Numbered from the stretch's first letter, positions 8,201-16,788 are shown. The stretch: DNA of 64,000 nt from HGM04593 sp045636545 (GCA_045636545.1 JAZTXR010000050.1:1-64000); one strand, 5' to 3'. Notes: generated by a model not told the origin, from the sequence alone. A program made the numbers and translations.

Positions 8201-8647
8201 GCACAGAAGCGCCTGCCCAACCCTTACTCGACATTTACATACGGCAAGATGCCGGACATCTACAGTAACCTCTCAAAAGAGCTGAACAACCGTTGGAAAC
8301 AGCCCGGTGACGAGGCTCACACAAACATTCCGTCGCTCTACACATCGGTGCGCGACCTCTATAACTTGAACCTGCCCAATGGACTGTATGACGACATATA
8401 CTCAATGTGGGCGCAGTCGGACGTGAGAGTTGTGGATGCATCGTTCCTGCGCTGTACACAAATTTCACTTTCGTACAACGTGCCACGTAAGGTATGCCAG
8501 AAGATTGGTCTCTCACGCATATCGGTAAGCGCAAACGTAAACAACCTGTTTGTGATTGCAAGCAAGGAGTGGAGAGGTTATGACCCGGAACTTGGCAACA
8601 GCATACAGCCAAGAGTTTACTCAATAGGACTTGGTATAGGACTTTAA
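5285..8647 (+). CDS. SusC/RagA-family TonB-dependent outer-membrane transporter
   Basis: This 1120-residue protein is an outer-membrane beta-barrel that imports a large nutrient using TonB energy. A signal peptide (residues 1-25, ending GAFAQ) precedes a carboxypeptidase-regulatory-like domain (from HTITGTVVDELGMPLPGANV, residues about 29-115). A plug domain follows at about 118-265, with LQGKIAGMSVV and the ITIRGT and VVDGVIQ motifs characteristic of SusC. The rest is barrel, and the C-terminus ends in a hydrophobic strand (YSIGLGIGL). It is followed 12 bases later by its SusD partner, and the downstream genes encode a metallopeptidase-like and a thioredoxin-type lipoprotein. No glycosidase or sigma/anti-sigma pair is adjacent, so the cargo may be a peptide or protein rather than a glycan; that is inference. 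Confidence 0.97.
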   Translation: MKANSTIIRFLCLFLCLAASIGAFAQAGHTITGTVVDELGMPLPGANVVVMKDKKMVKGASTGLNGDFKIDLSSIENGKLTLEFIFLGLKSQTIKLTAQNIGKPFNVQLVPDDEMLEEVTVVEDGYARLPRKDMVGSFTTVKADDIMMPAYQSIDQMLQGKIAGMSVVNTSARVGASPKITIRGTSTILGNTSPLWVVDGVIQEDPLSIDISAALTSDMKELIGNQISWLNPQDIDNITVLKDASATAIYGSKASNGVIVITTKKGTPGRISVNYNTNVSVRERPTYEMYDFMNSLERIQFSKEAYEAGVRYQQEPLPQIYTYEGLMAMFNKRMITEEEFSYHLQRLETVNTDWFDLLTRNSVSNNHNLSVSGGTDKYTYNASLGYQINNGYEVGNSNDQVTTRLSINSNVNERLSISAQLNGSIRNSDGYGAGVNPYNYAMNTSRAIPAYNEDGSPAYYSKYYTYQYNTQLGGHNQYSTNIFNEMENSFSQNTGTSFNASLNVNYKILSWLTYQGTASMSLNNNASESYAGEKTSQVEQLYRGFPYGTEKAGSEKYNAALMPYGGVLQQANSQTVSYSTSHRLAFSKEFNENHRLNAMLGMEVRSSKGSSEGNTVWGYVPERGEILVSPTLPENFKPIGSDVSIGWGALSQLYNGGWSKTSTLTNYVSFYATVAYSLKNRYVFNMNVRSDASNRFGQDVNKQFDPTWSFGASWKMAQEPFMMENLPWLDQFNIRATYGIQGNVVNSLSPEMIVRYQGLHTSYNEYYLTISSLPNNQLKWERTKSANLGLDVALFGITMNFEYYNRRSNAIIRQDIAQEYGMESMPLNGGLITNQGVEFTLNYTPIRTKNFAWTVGMNAGKNWNRSETDDRTAKADELTHYDFLSGNSSRPLKQGYPLSAFWSYKFTGLDGTNGHPTFAHATYDDVDGDGSVDPTTFLVYSGQSEPDFSGGFNTRIRWKDFNFGIDFAANLGAQKRLPNPYSTFTYGKMPDIYSNLSKELNNRWKQPGDEAHTNIPSLYTSVRDLYNLNLPNGLYDDIYSMWAQSDVRVVDASFLRCTQISLSYNVPRKVCQKIGLSRISVSANVNNLFVIASKEWRGYDPELGNSIQPRVYSIGLGIGL

Positions 8648-8659
8648 GATTTTGGATTT

Positions 8660-10216
8660 ATGAAAAAGCTATTTAATATATTTGCGATGAGCGTTGCCCT
8701 TGTGTCGGCAACATCGTGCGGAGATTTCCTTGAACCCAATTCAACAAGTGAATTCGTTCCCAAGGATGCTGTGTCACTCAATGAGCTGTTGCTTGGCGAG
8801 GCCTACCAGCGCAACGACATGACAGGGTTCAGCATATTCCTCAACCTGCTCGACGACGACATTGAGGCGGCTCCCTACCAGATGCCGACCGATGGTTTTG
8901 AGGCCGAGAAATACCTTGCCGCATTCACTTGGCAGCCCGACATGTTCGAGATGATGGAAGAGGCTGCCGCAGGACACACGAACATATACCAGTCCTACTA
9001 CGAGGTTATTCTGGGTGCCAATGCGGTAATCGACTACCTGCCCAATGTGGTTGACACACAAGACAACATCAACAAGGTGAAGGCACAGGCATACGCGCTG
9101 CGCGGTTTCTACTACTTCAACCTTGTGAACATATTCGGCAAGCCATACAACAGTGACTCAACAGCACTTGGCGTTCCTTTGAAGCTGCAGAGCGGCATTG
9201 AGCCAAGCGATGACTACCTGAAGAGAAAGACCGTTGCCGAGGTTTACGCACAGATTCTGAGCGACCTGCACACAGCCGAGGCCACATACCATGAACTGCC
9301 CGAGAGTGAGCAGTGGAGCGACAACTACCGCACAAGCCTGCCCATGGTGCAGCTGATGCTCTCGCGTACATATCTATATATGGAGCGTTGGGAAGAGGCT
9401 GCACACTATGCAAAGCTGGTCATTGACGACAAGCGTTTCAAGCTAGTCGACCTCAATGATGTACTGCTTGAAGACCTGAACGACGACGGTGAATATGTGA
9501 GAACCTACCTTAACATGCCGACATACAGCTGTAGCGAGACAATTTGGCCATACGGTAACGTGACCGATATGTTCAAGTGGGGATATGACTATGCAAACAC
9601 CACCAGTTCAATCTCGGGACAGAAGATGCACGCCTACTTCCAGGCATCGGAGAGCCTGCTCTGCAGCTATCTCGAGTGGGATTTGCGCCTGATGCACTAC
9701 ATCGTTCAGGCACCCGACGGACAGGGCGGTGAGATGCCTATGGCGTTCGGCAAGGTGAACATTGGAACAACATACTACCTGCCATTGACGGCAACCGGCA
9801 CATTCGGCCGCTGCCTGCGCCTGTCCGAGGCATACCTGAACTATGCCGAGGCAATGGCAATGCTTGGCGGCAATGGCGACGAAGAGGCAACTGCAGCGCT
9901 TAACACACTGCTCGAGAAGCGCTTCGACCCCGAAGACTTTGAAGAGGTGGAGTTCGAGAGCAACAGCGACCTGGTGCAGTTCGTACGCGAAGAGCGCCGT
10001 CGCGAGCTGTGCTACGAGGGACATCGCTGGTTCGACCTTCGCCGTTGGGGCATGCCGGCCATAACACACACATGGCACGACAACGAATCGCAGAGCAGCG
10101 ACTACACATTACAGAAGGGCGACCTGCTCTACACCATCCCCATCCCCGATGAGGCCTTGCAGAGCAACAGCAGCCTTGAACAGAACGAACTGCCGGGCAA
10201 ACGACTACCACAGTAA
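8660..10216 (+). CDS. SusD/RagB-family substrate-binding lipoprotein
   Basis: This 518-residue surface lipoprotein is the lid and substrate-binding partner of the SusC-type transporter. It has a signal peptide with a lipobox ending at Cys20 (SATSC) followed by GDFLEPNS. The N-terminal half has the TPR-like signature LRGFYYFNLVNIFG. The C-terminal half has the hallmark ELCYEGHRWFDLRRWG, and the protein ends in an IPIPDEAL-type motif with a conserved run before the terminus. All of these are standard for the RagB/SusD family. It sits between the transporter and two lipoprotein genes on one strand with short gaps, so the four genes form an operon. Confidence 0.97.
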   Translation: MKKLFNIFAMSVALVSATSCGDFLEPNSTSEFVPKDAVSLNELLLGEAYQRNDMTGFSIFLNLLDDDIEAAPYQMPTDGFEAEKYLAAFTWQPDMFEMMEEAAAGHTNIYQSYYEVILGANAVIDYLPNVVDTQDNINKVKAQAYALRGFYYFNLVNIFGKPYNSDSTALGVPLKLQSGIEPSDDYLKRKTVAEVYAQILSDLHTAEATYHELPESEQWSDNYRTSLPMVQLMLSRTYLYMERWEEAAHYAKLVIDDKRFKLVDLNDVLLEDLNDDGEYVRTYLNMPTYSCSETIWPYGNVTDMFKWGYDYANTTSSISGQKMHAYFQASESLLCSYLEWDLRLMHYIVQAPDGQGGEMPMAFGKVNIGTTYYLPLTATGTFGRCLRLSEAYLNYAEAMAMLGGNGDEEATAALNTLLEKRFDPEDFEEVEFESNSDLVQFVREERRRELCYEGHRWFDLRRWGMPAITHTWHDNESQSSDYTLQKGDLLYTIPIPDEALQSNSSLEQNELPGKRLPQ

Positions 10217-10241
10217 CAGATACTCACAGCATTGGAATATT

Positions 10242-11273
10242 ATGAAAAAGCATCTTTTTACAGCCGCAATGATATTGGCAAGCCTTGCATCCCTGTGCGC
10301 TTGCCACGAGGATGTCGACATTACCCCATCGGGCAACTACTCACCCATACGTGGAGGCTTCCCGCAGGGTGAAAGCAAGTACGACTCTCTCATCTATGAC
10401 ATAAAGCAGGAGTATGGCGTATACCTCCTTTACAAGGACATCACCGAGGAGGACCTGAACCGCGACTGGGTTTCTGTGGGAACAGGCGACATCTACGTTG
10501 CCGGATATGACGATGAGCGCGAGGATGGCGCATGGAACCTGCCCGACGAACAGTTGCCGTTCTATGTAGACTACTTCTACAACTACATCTTCCCAAACAT
10601 AAGCCAAGAGTTTGCAAAATCGTCGTTCCCTGTGAAGATATATATGATACACAACCTGCGCACCGAGCCACGCGATTTTGACGAGGACAGCGGCGAGAGT
10701 GGCGGCGGAACAACATTAGACCCATACAAGACAATAAAACTGGGCAACTTCGACAACTGGGCCATCAGCTTCAAGGACGAGATTATCAATGGCAGCGACA
10801 CCGAGTACGCACTCAAGCAGCTGCGCTGTGTCTTTATGATTGAGGCTCTAAAGAATGCCATGGAGAAGGGAGAAATTACCTCGCCCGATGAGTTCTGGAC
10901 AGGCTTCGACTTCAGCGAAGGCAAAAAGATGGACCACAAGGATCCGTCGAAGGAGAACTACAAGTACAAGCTCGGCTTCATCGATGACCTGAACGACAAC
11001 TTCGGAACAGGCCAGCTGAAACAGCTGTGGCGACCGTTGGAGACCGTAACCAGCTGCTACTATTGGGAAAAGGGCAAATACAAGGAGTATAACCTTTTCA
11101 ACGCATACGTAAAGAATGCAATGTGGCTCACCCCCGATGAGTTCGAGGCACGCTATCCCAAGGTTCTCTACCCCATGCTCACCGAGAAGTACGAAATCAC
11201 AGTCAAATATATGAAGGAGCAATACGGCATAGACCTGCAAGGCATTGCATACGGAATAAAGAATAAAGAATAA
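10242..11273 (+). CDS. Metallopeptidase-like (Mx1-type) lipoprotein lacking HExxH
   Basis: I start this at 10242 (MKKHLF), which gives 343 residues with a lipoprotein signal ending at Cys21 (LCAC). An in-frame upstream start at 10149 would overlap susD and destroy the signal. The body has features of the 'putative zinc-binding metallopeptidase' family that accompanies SusC/SusD pairs in Bacteroidales (YDSLIYDIKQEYGVYLLY near the mature N-terminus). Where that family normally has an HExxH zinc site, this protein reads VFMIEALKNAMEKGE, so the helix is present without either histidine. No other HExxH occurs in the protein. It may therefore be a binding protein rather than an enzyme. The family call rests on context and overall look; catalytic loss is directly visible if the call is right. 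Confidence 0.5.
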   Translation: MKKHLFTAAMILASLASLCACHEDVDITPSGNYSPIRGGFPQGESKYDSLIYDIKQEYGVYLLYKDITEEDLNRDWVSVGTGDIYVAGYDDEREDGAWNLPDEQLPFYVDYFYNYIFPNISQEFAKSSFPVKIYMIHNLRTEPRDFDEDSGESGGGTTLDPYKTIKLGNFDNWAISFKDEIINGSDTEYALKQLRCVFMIEALKNAMEKGEITSPDEFWTGFDFSEGKKMDHKDPSKENYKYKLGFIDDLNDNFGTGQLKQLWRPLETVTSCYYWEKGKYKEYNLFNAYVKNAMWLTPDEFEARYPKVLYPMLTEKYEITVKYMKEQYGIDLQGIAYGIKNKE

Positions 11274-11280
11274 ACAGACC

Positions 11281-12768
11281 ATGAAATTCAGAATACTCCA
11301 TTTCGCCTTGGCACTGGCAGCATCATTTGCAGTGGCCTGTGGCAACACATCTGACGGAAATGTAACGGAACAGGAGGTTGCACAGCTTGATTCACTATGG
11401 AAACGACAGTTCGATGATGCCGGCAGCATCATTGCATTGCATGACTCAATCAGCTGCGCGACAGCTGCGGAGAAGAGTGGCGTTCACACCCTCAACCAAT
11501 GTCACTATGTTTGGCACAGTGGCGAGTATATGTTCAGCTGCCGCGGCAAGAACGAAGATATTTACGAATTGCCACAGTACGCCACCGAGTTGTCATTTGA
11601 CAACAAAGTTGTATCACAGTTTGCAGCAACAAAGAAAATAGGCAAGTTCGCCGACCACTACTTCACCCTGCAGGCTATGAAGAGAGGCGATAGTTTCAAC
11701 GACTCGCGCGACGGAGTGACTGCAACGGTGTTCTATGAGATAAGGGCTCTCAACGAGAATGACTATGACAAACTGCGTACTGTTTTCACAAGCAAGAACA
11801 GCGCACTGCACAACGAGTACCTTGAGCGACTTAAGTTCCCGCTGCAGAACAGCGGTTGCACCGATGGTCTGAAGAGCGTAGAACCACTCATTGAGAAGAA
11901 CGTTGCCGACAGCCCGCTGAAAGCCGAGATTCTAGCAATGTACGAGACATTCACACGCATTATGCCCGGCAACCCGGCTCCCATATCGGTTCTAAAGGAT
12001 GCCGAGGGCAACGAACACACATTCGAGGAGTTCAAGGGCAAGGTTCTTGTCATTGACGTATGGGCGACATGGTGCCACAGCTGCCTTGCCAACATGCACA
12101 AGTTCGCAGGCATGCGCCAATGGTTCAGTAAAGAGAGCGACGTGTGCTTCATCACTGTATCCATAGACCGCATTGAGGACAAGGATGTTTGGTTGGAGGC
12201 ATTGAAGAAGCACAACATGAAGGGCATGCTCAACCTGTTCCCAGGCTGCGAGGCGCAGTCACAGTTCGAGACCGACTTCCAGATTTCAAGTGTCCCACGC
12301 TATATAATCATTGGCAAGAAAGGCGAGATTGTATCAGCCCACGCACCCTCCCCGGGTCCCGAGATGGCAACAATGATTGAGAGGGCGCGTTTTGCCGAGT
12401 TCTACACAGGCCCGGGCACCAATTTCCAGGATATCACATTGGAAGAGGCAATTGCCAAGGCAACCCAAGAGAAGAAGCACATTTTCATAGAGTGCCACAC
12501 CGATGGTTGCGTGCCATGTAAGATGATGAAAGACAAAGTGTTCCCGCACAATAAAATGGCCGAATACCTGAACAGAGAGTTTGTAAGCATAAGCGTTGAC
12601 AACGAGAGCGGTGACGGACCGCAGATAATGGAAAAGTATGACGTGCAGATGTTCCCCACATACATAATCCTTGAGCCGAACGGGGAACTTGGTGACATAA
12701 TAATGTCTACAGAAACAGACATAGACCTCTTCATTGAGAAGATTGAGGAAATCAAGAACAGGAAATAG
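11281..12768 (+). CDS. Lipoprotein with two thioredoxin-fold domains (TlpA-like plus thioredoxin_7-like)
   Basis: The product has 495 residues. A lipobox (residues about 17-20, AVAC) anchors it to a membrane facing the periplasm or surface. An N-terminal domain of about 220 residues is not recognised. It is followed by a TlpA-like domain with WATWCHSC (Cys265 and Cys268), and by a second thioredoxin fold with DGCVPCKMM (Cys410 and Cys413) and the cis-proline region MFPTYIIL. Proteins of this kind reduce or rearrange disulfides, or relay electrons between modules. It is the last gene of the SusC/SusD operon, 7 bases after the metallopeptidase-like gene, and a strong hairpin follows. A role in opening disulfide-bonded substrates or maintaining the surface complex is inferred, not shown. 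Confidence 0.85.
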   Translation: MKFRILHFALALAASFAVACGNTSDGNVTEQEVAQLDSLWKRQFDDAGSIIALHDSISCATAAEKSGVHTLNQCHYVWHSGEYMFSCRGKNEDIYELPQYATELSFDNKVVSQFAATKKIGKFADHYFTLQAMKRGDSFNDSRDGVTATVFYEIRALNENDYDKLRTVFTSKNSALHNEYLERLKFPLQNSGCTDGLKSVEPLIEKNVADSPLKAEILAMYETFTRIMPGNPAPISVLKDAEGNEHTFEEFKGKVLVIDVWATWCHSCLANMHKFAGMRQWFSKESDVCFITVSIDRIEDKDVWLEALKKHNMKGMLNLFPGCEAQSQFETDFQISSVPRYIIIGKKGEIVSAHAPSPGPEMATMIERARFAEFYTGPGTNFQDITLEEAIAKATQEKKHIFIECHTDGCVPCKMMKDKVFPHNKMAEYLNREFVSISVDNESGDGPQIMEKYDVQMFPTYIILEPNGELGDIIMSTETDIDLFIEKIEEIKNRK

Positions 12769-12782
12769 TCAGAAGGAACAGT

Positions 12783-12828
12783 ATATTACATTGGCGGGTT
12801 GGCAATTGCCAACCCCCCAATGTAATAT
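12783..12828 (+). terminator. Terminator of the SusC/SusD operon
   Basis: This is a near-perfect 46-bp palindrome with a single mismatched pair: ATATTACATTGG, CGGGTTGGCAA, then the complementary arms. It begins 15 bases after the last stop codon of the operon. Its 3' side is T/A-rich (TATTTAAC). Confidence 0.8.
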
Positions 12829-12866
12829 TTAACACACACTATACCGCATATATATCAGGTTTTTGC

Positions 12867-12874
12867 TATCTTTG
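12867..12874 (+). promoter_or_regulatory. Predicted -7 box of the following secreted-protein gene
   Basis: TATCTTTG at 12867-12874 matches TAnnTTTG, with the ATG 39 bases downstream. I see no clear TTTG about 20 bases upstream of it, so the match is half-complete. Confidence 0.45.
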
Positions 12875-12912
12875 CAGACTGAAATATCCTGACAAAATTA
12901 AAACATATCGAT

Positions 12913-14973
12913 ATGAAAAAAAATCTACTTTCACTTTTAACTTTTTTTTGCGTTCTGGCAACAGCCAACGCCGAGACCTACACCCACACATTCAAGAGCG
13001 GTGAACTCACAACCGGCGGTGGCACAGTAACTTTGAGCGGCATTGATTGGAGTGCATCTGCAGCAACAGAAATCGGTTGGAACAACACAAAGGGCATACA
13101 GTTCGGTTCAAAAAACAACCTCAACCCTTCATACACATTGAGTACATCGGGCTTTGCGGGGTGCACCATCAGAAGCATAACCGTGAACAGCAGCATTGCA
13201 GCCAGCGGCGATGCAAAACTTACAATCACAGTGGGCGACCATACATCGGATGCCTACAAGCTTACCACATCCAATGCAGCCTACACATTCGACTGCGATG
13301 ACACCACTGGTGACATCACAATCAACTGGGCAGCATCAGAGCGTGCATATTATGTAAAGAGCATCACCGTTGAGTATGAGTTGCCGTCGGACATGGTAAA
13401 TGTTGAAGCACCAACTTTCAAAACCCCGGAAGGTGTATATGAAAACGAGGTTTTTGTGGTGGCCGAAACATCTGTTTTGAGCGACACTTTATACTATACA
13501 ATAGATGGAACCACACCCAGTTTCGAAGAATACCACAGCGAGCCACGTGTAGGAACAACCAAGCGCAGTGGATACTACGTTCTGAACGAGACACTCAAAA
13601 ACAGTGCCACAATCAAAGCTATTGCCATAAGAGTTGACGGAGAAACAGTTTACCGGAGCGAAGTTGCAGAGGCCAGCTACATTGTTTCACCAACCAAGCC
13701 ATACGTTCCTGCAACAACAATAGCAAGCGGTGAGAGATATGCATTCGTGGCAAATGACAGTGTTGCCGATTTCCTCTTCGGTGCCACAAACGGCAACCTG
13801 CAGAGCCGCAAGGTATCAGGCAAATATGACAAGTACATTGAGACTGTAGAATACAATGCATTCACCTTCACAAGCACCGATGGCGGCTACACCATACGGG
13901 ATGCCGAGAACCGATACATGTATCTCGAAAGCAATGACGGCAAGGTTTCATTTGCAGCAGAAAAGCCGGCGACAGGCGCAGTGTGGAGCGTATCGATTGA
14001 GAACGGACAGGCTACTGTCAAGAACGGCAACAGCACCCTCTACTACTCTGCAGGCAATGACAACTTCGGTTGCTACGCCAACAAGGCAAGCGATATGGTA
14101 TTGCCTTCAATCTACATGGTACGCGAATATCCAAAGGCTACTATCGCCCCCGAGAACGGAAGCTACGTACAGGGTCTGATGGAGTTCACAATCACCTGCG
14201 ACGAGGGTATTGCAGTGTCAAACGACTTCAGCCTTAAGGCACAGAGCGGACAGCGCGAGGACCGCACATACGAGATTGACAAGACATACAAATGCACACA
14301 GGTCGATGCCAACACACTCAAGTTCCAGATAGACGAGGAGTTGGTATCGGTGGACAACATCAACATCGACCTCATCATCACCGGTGATATATTCCTGAAC
14401 CCCGAAGGTATGAACTACAAACACCCAATCAAGGGACGATGGACACGCAGCATCTACTCATATACCCACGTCGGCTCATCGGCGGCAGCGGCAATAACAA
14501 GCGTTGAACCAGCCGACGGCAGCAAGGTAGAGTCATTGAGCTACATCCTCTTTACATTCAGCAACATTGCCACCACCGTAGACACATCAAAGGAGGCAAA
14601 GCTCTACAAGGAGGGAAGCGACGAGACCATCCCATTCTCATTCACCAACCTTAAAGAGGACGGCACATACGCAGCACAGAATCAGGGTGCCCTCTTGCTT
14701 GAGACACCTGTAACCGAGAATGGTACATATATCCTTGAGATTGCAGACGGCTATTTCGTTGACCGAAACTCAAAGGAGATTAAGGGCATCACACTCAAGT
14801 ACATTGTTGAGAATGAAACAGCCATTGAAGATATAATAGCAGAGAGCGAGAACGGCTGGAGAGTATACAACACAAGCGGTATCAAGGTTCTCGAGACCAA
14901 GGATGCATACAAAGTAATGGCATTGCCAAGCGGCATATACATCGTAAACGGTACAAAGACAGTCATCAAGTAA
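12913..14973 (+). CDS. Secreted multidomain protein with chitobiase-type beta-sandwich and T9SS-like tail
   Basis: This 686-residue exported protein has a signal peptide (residues 1-20, ATANA). Residues about 25-160 form a threonine- and serine-rich beta domain. A chitobiase/beta-hexosaminidase C-terminal-type module follows (LYYTIDGTTPS), then a region resembling lectin-like trefoil repeats (YAFVAND and YSAGNDNFGCYA), and then an Ig-like domain. The last 40 residues (VYNTSGIKVLE... LPSGIYIVNGTK) resemble Bacteroidetes type IX/Por secretion sorting domains. No catalytic motif is visible, so it is probably an adhesin or glycan-binding surface protein. It stands alone between two hairpins and has a candidate -7 box. 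Confidence 0.6.
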   Translation: MKKNLLSLLTFFCVLATANAETYTHTFKSGELTTGGGTVTLSGIDWSASAATEIGWNNTKGIQFGSKNNLNPSYTLSTSGFAGCTIRSITVNSSIAASGDAKLTITVGDHTSDAYKLTTSNAAYTFDCDDTTGDITINWAASERAYYVKSITVEYELPSDMVNVEAPTFKTPEGVYENEVFVVAETSVLSDTLYYTIDGTTPSFEEYHSEPRVGTTKRSGYYVLNETLKNSATIKAIAIRVDGETVYRSEVAEASYIVSPTKPYVPATTIASGERYAFVANDSVADFLFGATNGNLQSRKVSGKYDKYIETVEYNAFTFTSTDGGYTIRDAENRYMYLESNDGKVSFAAEKPATGAVWSVSIENGQATVKNGNSTLYYSAGNDNFGCYANKASDMVLPSIYMVREYPKATIAPENGSYVQGLMEFTITCDEGIAVSNDFSLKAQSGQREDRTYEIDKTYKCTQVDANTLKFQIDEELVSVDNINIDLIITGDIFLNPEGMNYKHPIKGRWTRSIYSYTHVGSSAAAAITSVEPADGSKVESLSYILFTFSNIATTVDTSKEAKLYKEGSDETIPFSFTNLKEDGTYAAQNQGALLLETPVTENGTYILEIADGYFVDRNSKEIKGITLKYIVENETAIEDIIAESENGWRVYNTSGIKVLETKDAYKVMALPSGIYIVNGTKTVIK

Positions 14974-14991
14974 AAATTAATGACGACCAGT

Positions 14992-15022
14992 CAATGAAGG
15001 GTGCCGTCGGCACCCTTCATTG
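14992..15022 (+). terminator. Hairpin after the secreted-protein gene
   Basis: CAATGAAGGGTGCCG and CGGCACCCTTCATTG form a perfect 15-bp stem around one base. It lies 18 bases after the upstream stop codon and 33 bases before the next start. Confidence 0.75.
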
Positions 15023-15054
15023 CGTTAATTGAAAAAGAACGGAAGAAGAAACAG

Positions 15055-16347
15055 ATGAGAAGCATTTTTAAAAAGACAACCACGTTTGCAACCATAGCAC
15101 TTATTGCAATGGGATGTTGCCTTATAGGCTGCTCCACAAAGGAAAAAGAGAGCATGCAGGAAAGCGAAGAGGCAACAACCGAAGATGCTGTGGAGAAAGC
15201 GGTGGTAATGAAATATGGGCTGCCCATAGAGAATTTTACAGTCATATACGACACCATAAAACCCAAGCAGACAATCGCCGACCTTCTCTATGGCCTTGGT
15301 TTCAACGCCAACCAGATACACTCACTGACACAGTGCCCCGACTCTGTTTTCAACGTGCGCAAGATACGCCCCGGACAGGTCTGCGCCCTGCTATGCGAAA
15401 AAGACAGCATCAACACACCCCGTTATTTCATCTACGAAGAGAGCCCCAAATCATATATCACATTTGACATTGCCGACAACTACCGCGCCGAGCGCAAGCG
15501 CAAACCAGTGGAGTGGCGCGAGAGCGAGGTGGCGGGCACTGTAAGGTCGTCGCTGTGGGTGGCAATGGAGGAGAACAACGTATCGCCATTGCTGGCAGTG
15601 GAGATGTCGCATATCTTCGGTTGGTCCATCGACTTTTTCGGCATACAGCAGGGCGACGAGTTCCGTGTCATATATGCACAGGAGTATGTAGAGAACACTC
15701 CACTCAACAATTATCGCATACACTCGGCATCATTCAAGGCCTCGAACAACCTTGTCTATGCAATCCCATTTACACAAGCAGGCGAAGAACTATTCTACAA
15801 CAGCGACGGGAACAGCCTTGAGGGTGCGTTCCTGAAAGCACCCCTCGACTACTACCGCATATCGTCAAAGTTCTCTAACAGCCGCTACCACCCCGTTCTC
15901 AAGCGCCATCGTGCCCACCACGGCGTGGACTATGCCGCCCCAAAGGGAACACCGGTATATGCAATAGGCAGCGGCAAGGTCATAAAGAAAGCCTACCAGG
16001 CAAACGGTGCGGGCTACTACCTTAAGATACGCCACAACGCCACCTACACAACAAGCTACATGCACCTCTCGGGCTATGCTAAAGGGCTGAAAGAGGGCGA
16101 TTACGTGAAGCAGAAACAGGTTATCGGTTACGTGGGCTCAACAGGCCTCTCAACTGGGCCACACCTCGACTTCCGCGTATACGAGAACGGCAAGCCCATC
16201 AACCCACTTACAATAAAATCACAGCCCAAGATGCCAATCAGCGAGGAGAACAAAGCGGCTTTTGCCGTTGTATGCGATTCGCTTGTACAGCGCCTTGCTG
16301 CGATACAGATGGCAACAACCGTTACAACGAACGATTCTATAAGGTAA
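15055..16347 (+). CDS. M23-family peptidoglycan endopeptidase lipoprotein
   Basis: I take 15055 (MRSIFKKTT) as the start because it gives a proper lipoprotein signal (LIGC, Cys26) and a product of 430 residues. The in-frame 15001 start would add a non-signal extension lying over a hairpin. The N-terminal part contains an OapA/Csd3-like segment (PKQTIADLLYGLGF). The C-terminal LytM domain has the zinc ligands: His288/His289 and Asp292 (HHGVD), and His370 (GPHLDF) with TSYMHLS between. Such enzymes cut D-Ala-mDAP or related crosslinks in the periplasm during growth and division. It is convergent with the DUF4491 gene, and a shared terminator lies between them. Confidence 0.93.
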   Translation: MRSIFKKTTTFATIALIAMGCCLIGCSTKEKESMQESEEATTEDAVEKAVVMKYGLPIENFTVIYDTIKPKQTIADLLYGLGFNANQIHSLTQCPDSVFNVRKIRPGQVCALLCEKDSINTPRYFIYEESPKSYITFDIADNYRAERKRKPVEWRESEVAGTVRSSLWVAMEENNVSPLLAVEMSHIFGWSIDFFGIQQGDEFRVIYAQEYVENTPLNNYRIHSASFKASNNLVYAIPFTQAGEELFYNSDGNSLEGAFLKAPLDYYRISSKFSNSRYHPVLKRHRAHHGVDYAAPKGTPVYAIGSGKVIKKAYQANGAGYYLKIRHNATYTTSYMHLSGYAKGLKEGDYVKQKQVIGYVGSTGLSTGPHLDFRVYENGKPINPLTIKSQPKMPISEENKAAFAVVCDSLVQRLAAIQMATTVTTNDSIR

Positions 16348-16364
16348 GCACCATACTTTAAAAT

Positions 16365-16412
16365 AACATAAATATAGCTCAGGAAACACGTTCAGAGGGC
16401 TATATTTATGTT
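16365..16412. terminator. Bidirectional terminator between M23 and DUF4491 genes
   Basis: AACATAAATATAGC (16365-16378) pairs with GCTATATTTATGTT (16399-16412) and is followed by TTACTCTATTTC. It serves the convergent genes on both sides. Confidence 0.75.
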
Positions 16413-16417
16413 TTACT

Positions 16418-16711
16418 CTATTTCTTTCTTTTGGGATTTGCAGGGAACCATCCCTTTTCCACTCTTTTCTTTTGCTGGAACACCTCACCAATGCTCCAGA
16501 AAGAGGAGAATGCCACAACGCCCAATAGTATTGAGATTATAAGGTTCGCAACCAACAGCGATGCTATAGCCGACAGAATGCCAAGCAGCAGAAAAAACCA
16601 CCAGCTCTTTACACCGATATGATACTCCGCCTTTATCACCAACGGATGAAACAGGCCGATGATAAGGAACGTGGCCACACCTATAATGATTCCCGAGAAA
16701 TTGAAGTCCAT
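16418..16711 (-). CDS. DUF4491 small membrane protein
   Basis: This 97-residue inner-membrane protein has three hydrophobic segments and a basic C-terminal tail (QQKKRVEKGWFPANPKRKK). The N-terminal GIIIGVATFLIIGLFHPLVI with the following KAEYHIG and W-W pair is the pattern I associate with DUF4491, a family common in Bacteroidales and of unknown function. It is monocistronic: a hairpin separates it from the M23 gene, and another from the beta-galactosidase gene upstream on the same strand. Confidence 0.75.
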   Translation of the reverse strand: MDFNFSGIIIGVATFLIIGLFHPLVIKAEYHIGVKSWWFFLLLGILSAIASLLVANLIISILLGVVAFSSFWSIGEVFQQKKRVEKGWFPANPKRKK

Positions 16712-16736
16712 ACTGCAAAACTTTTGCTTTTAAACA

Positions 16737-16779
16737 ATACAGTCAGAGTCTGGTTCATTGAACCAGGCTCTGACTGTAT
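16737..16779 (-). terminator. Terminator of the GH2 gene
   Basis: ATACAGTCAGAG plus CTGGTTCA pairs with TGAACCAG plus CTCTGACTGTAT, a 20-bp stem with one mismatch. It lies about 10 bases after the GH2 stop codon on the minus strand. On that strand it is followed by TGTTTAAAAG. Confidence 0.8.
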
Positions 16780-16788
16780 GATTGTAAA

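Noticed and set aside
5368..10211. Long antisense frames over susC and susD
   Set aside because: They mirror the codon bias of the sense genes, have no signal or domain pattern and no promoter, and overlap strongly supported coding regions.
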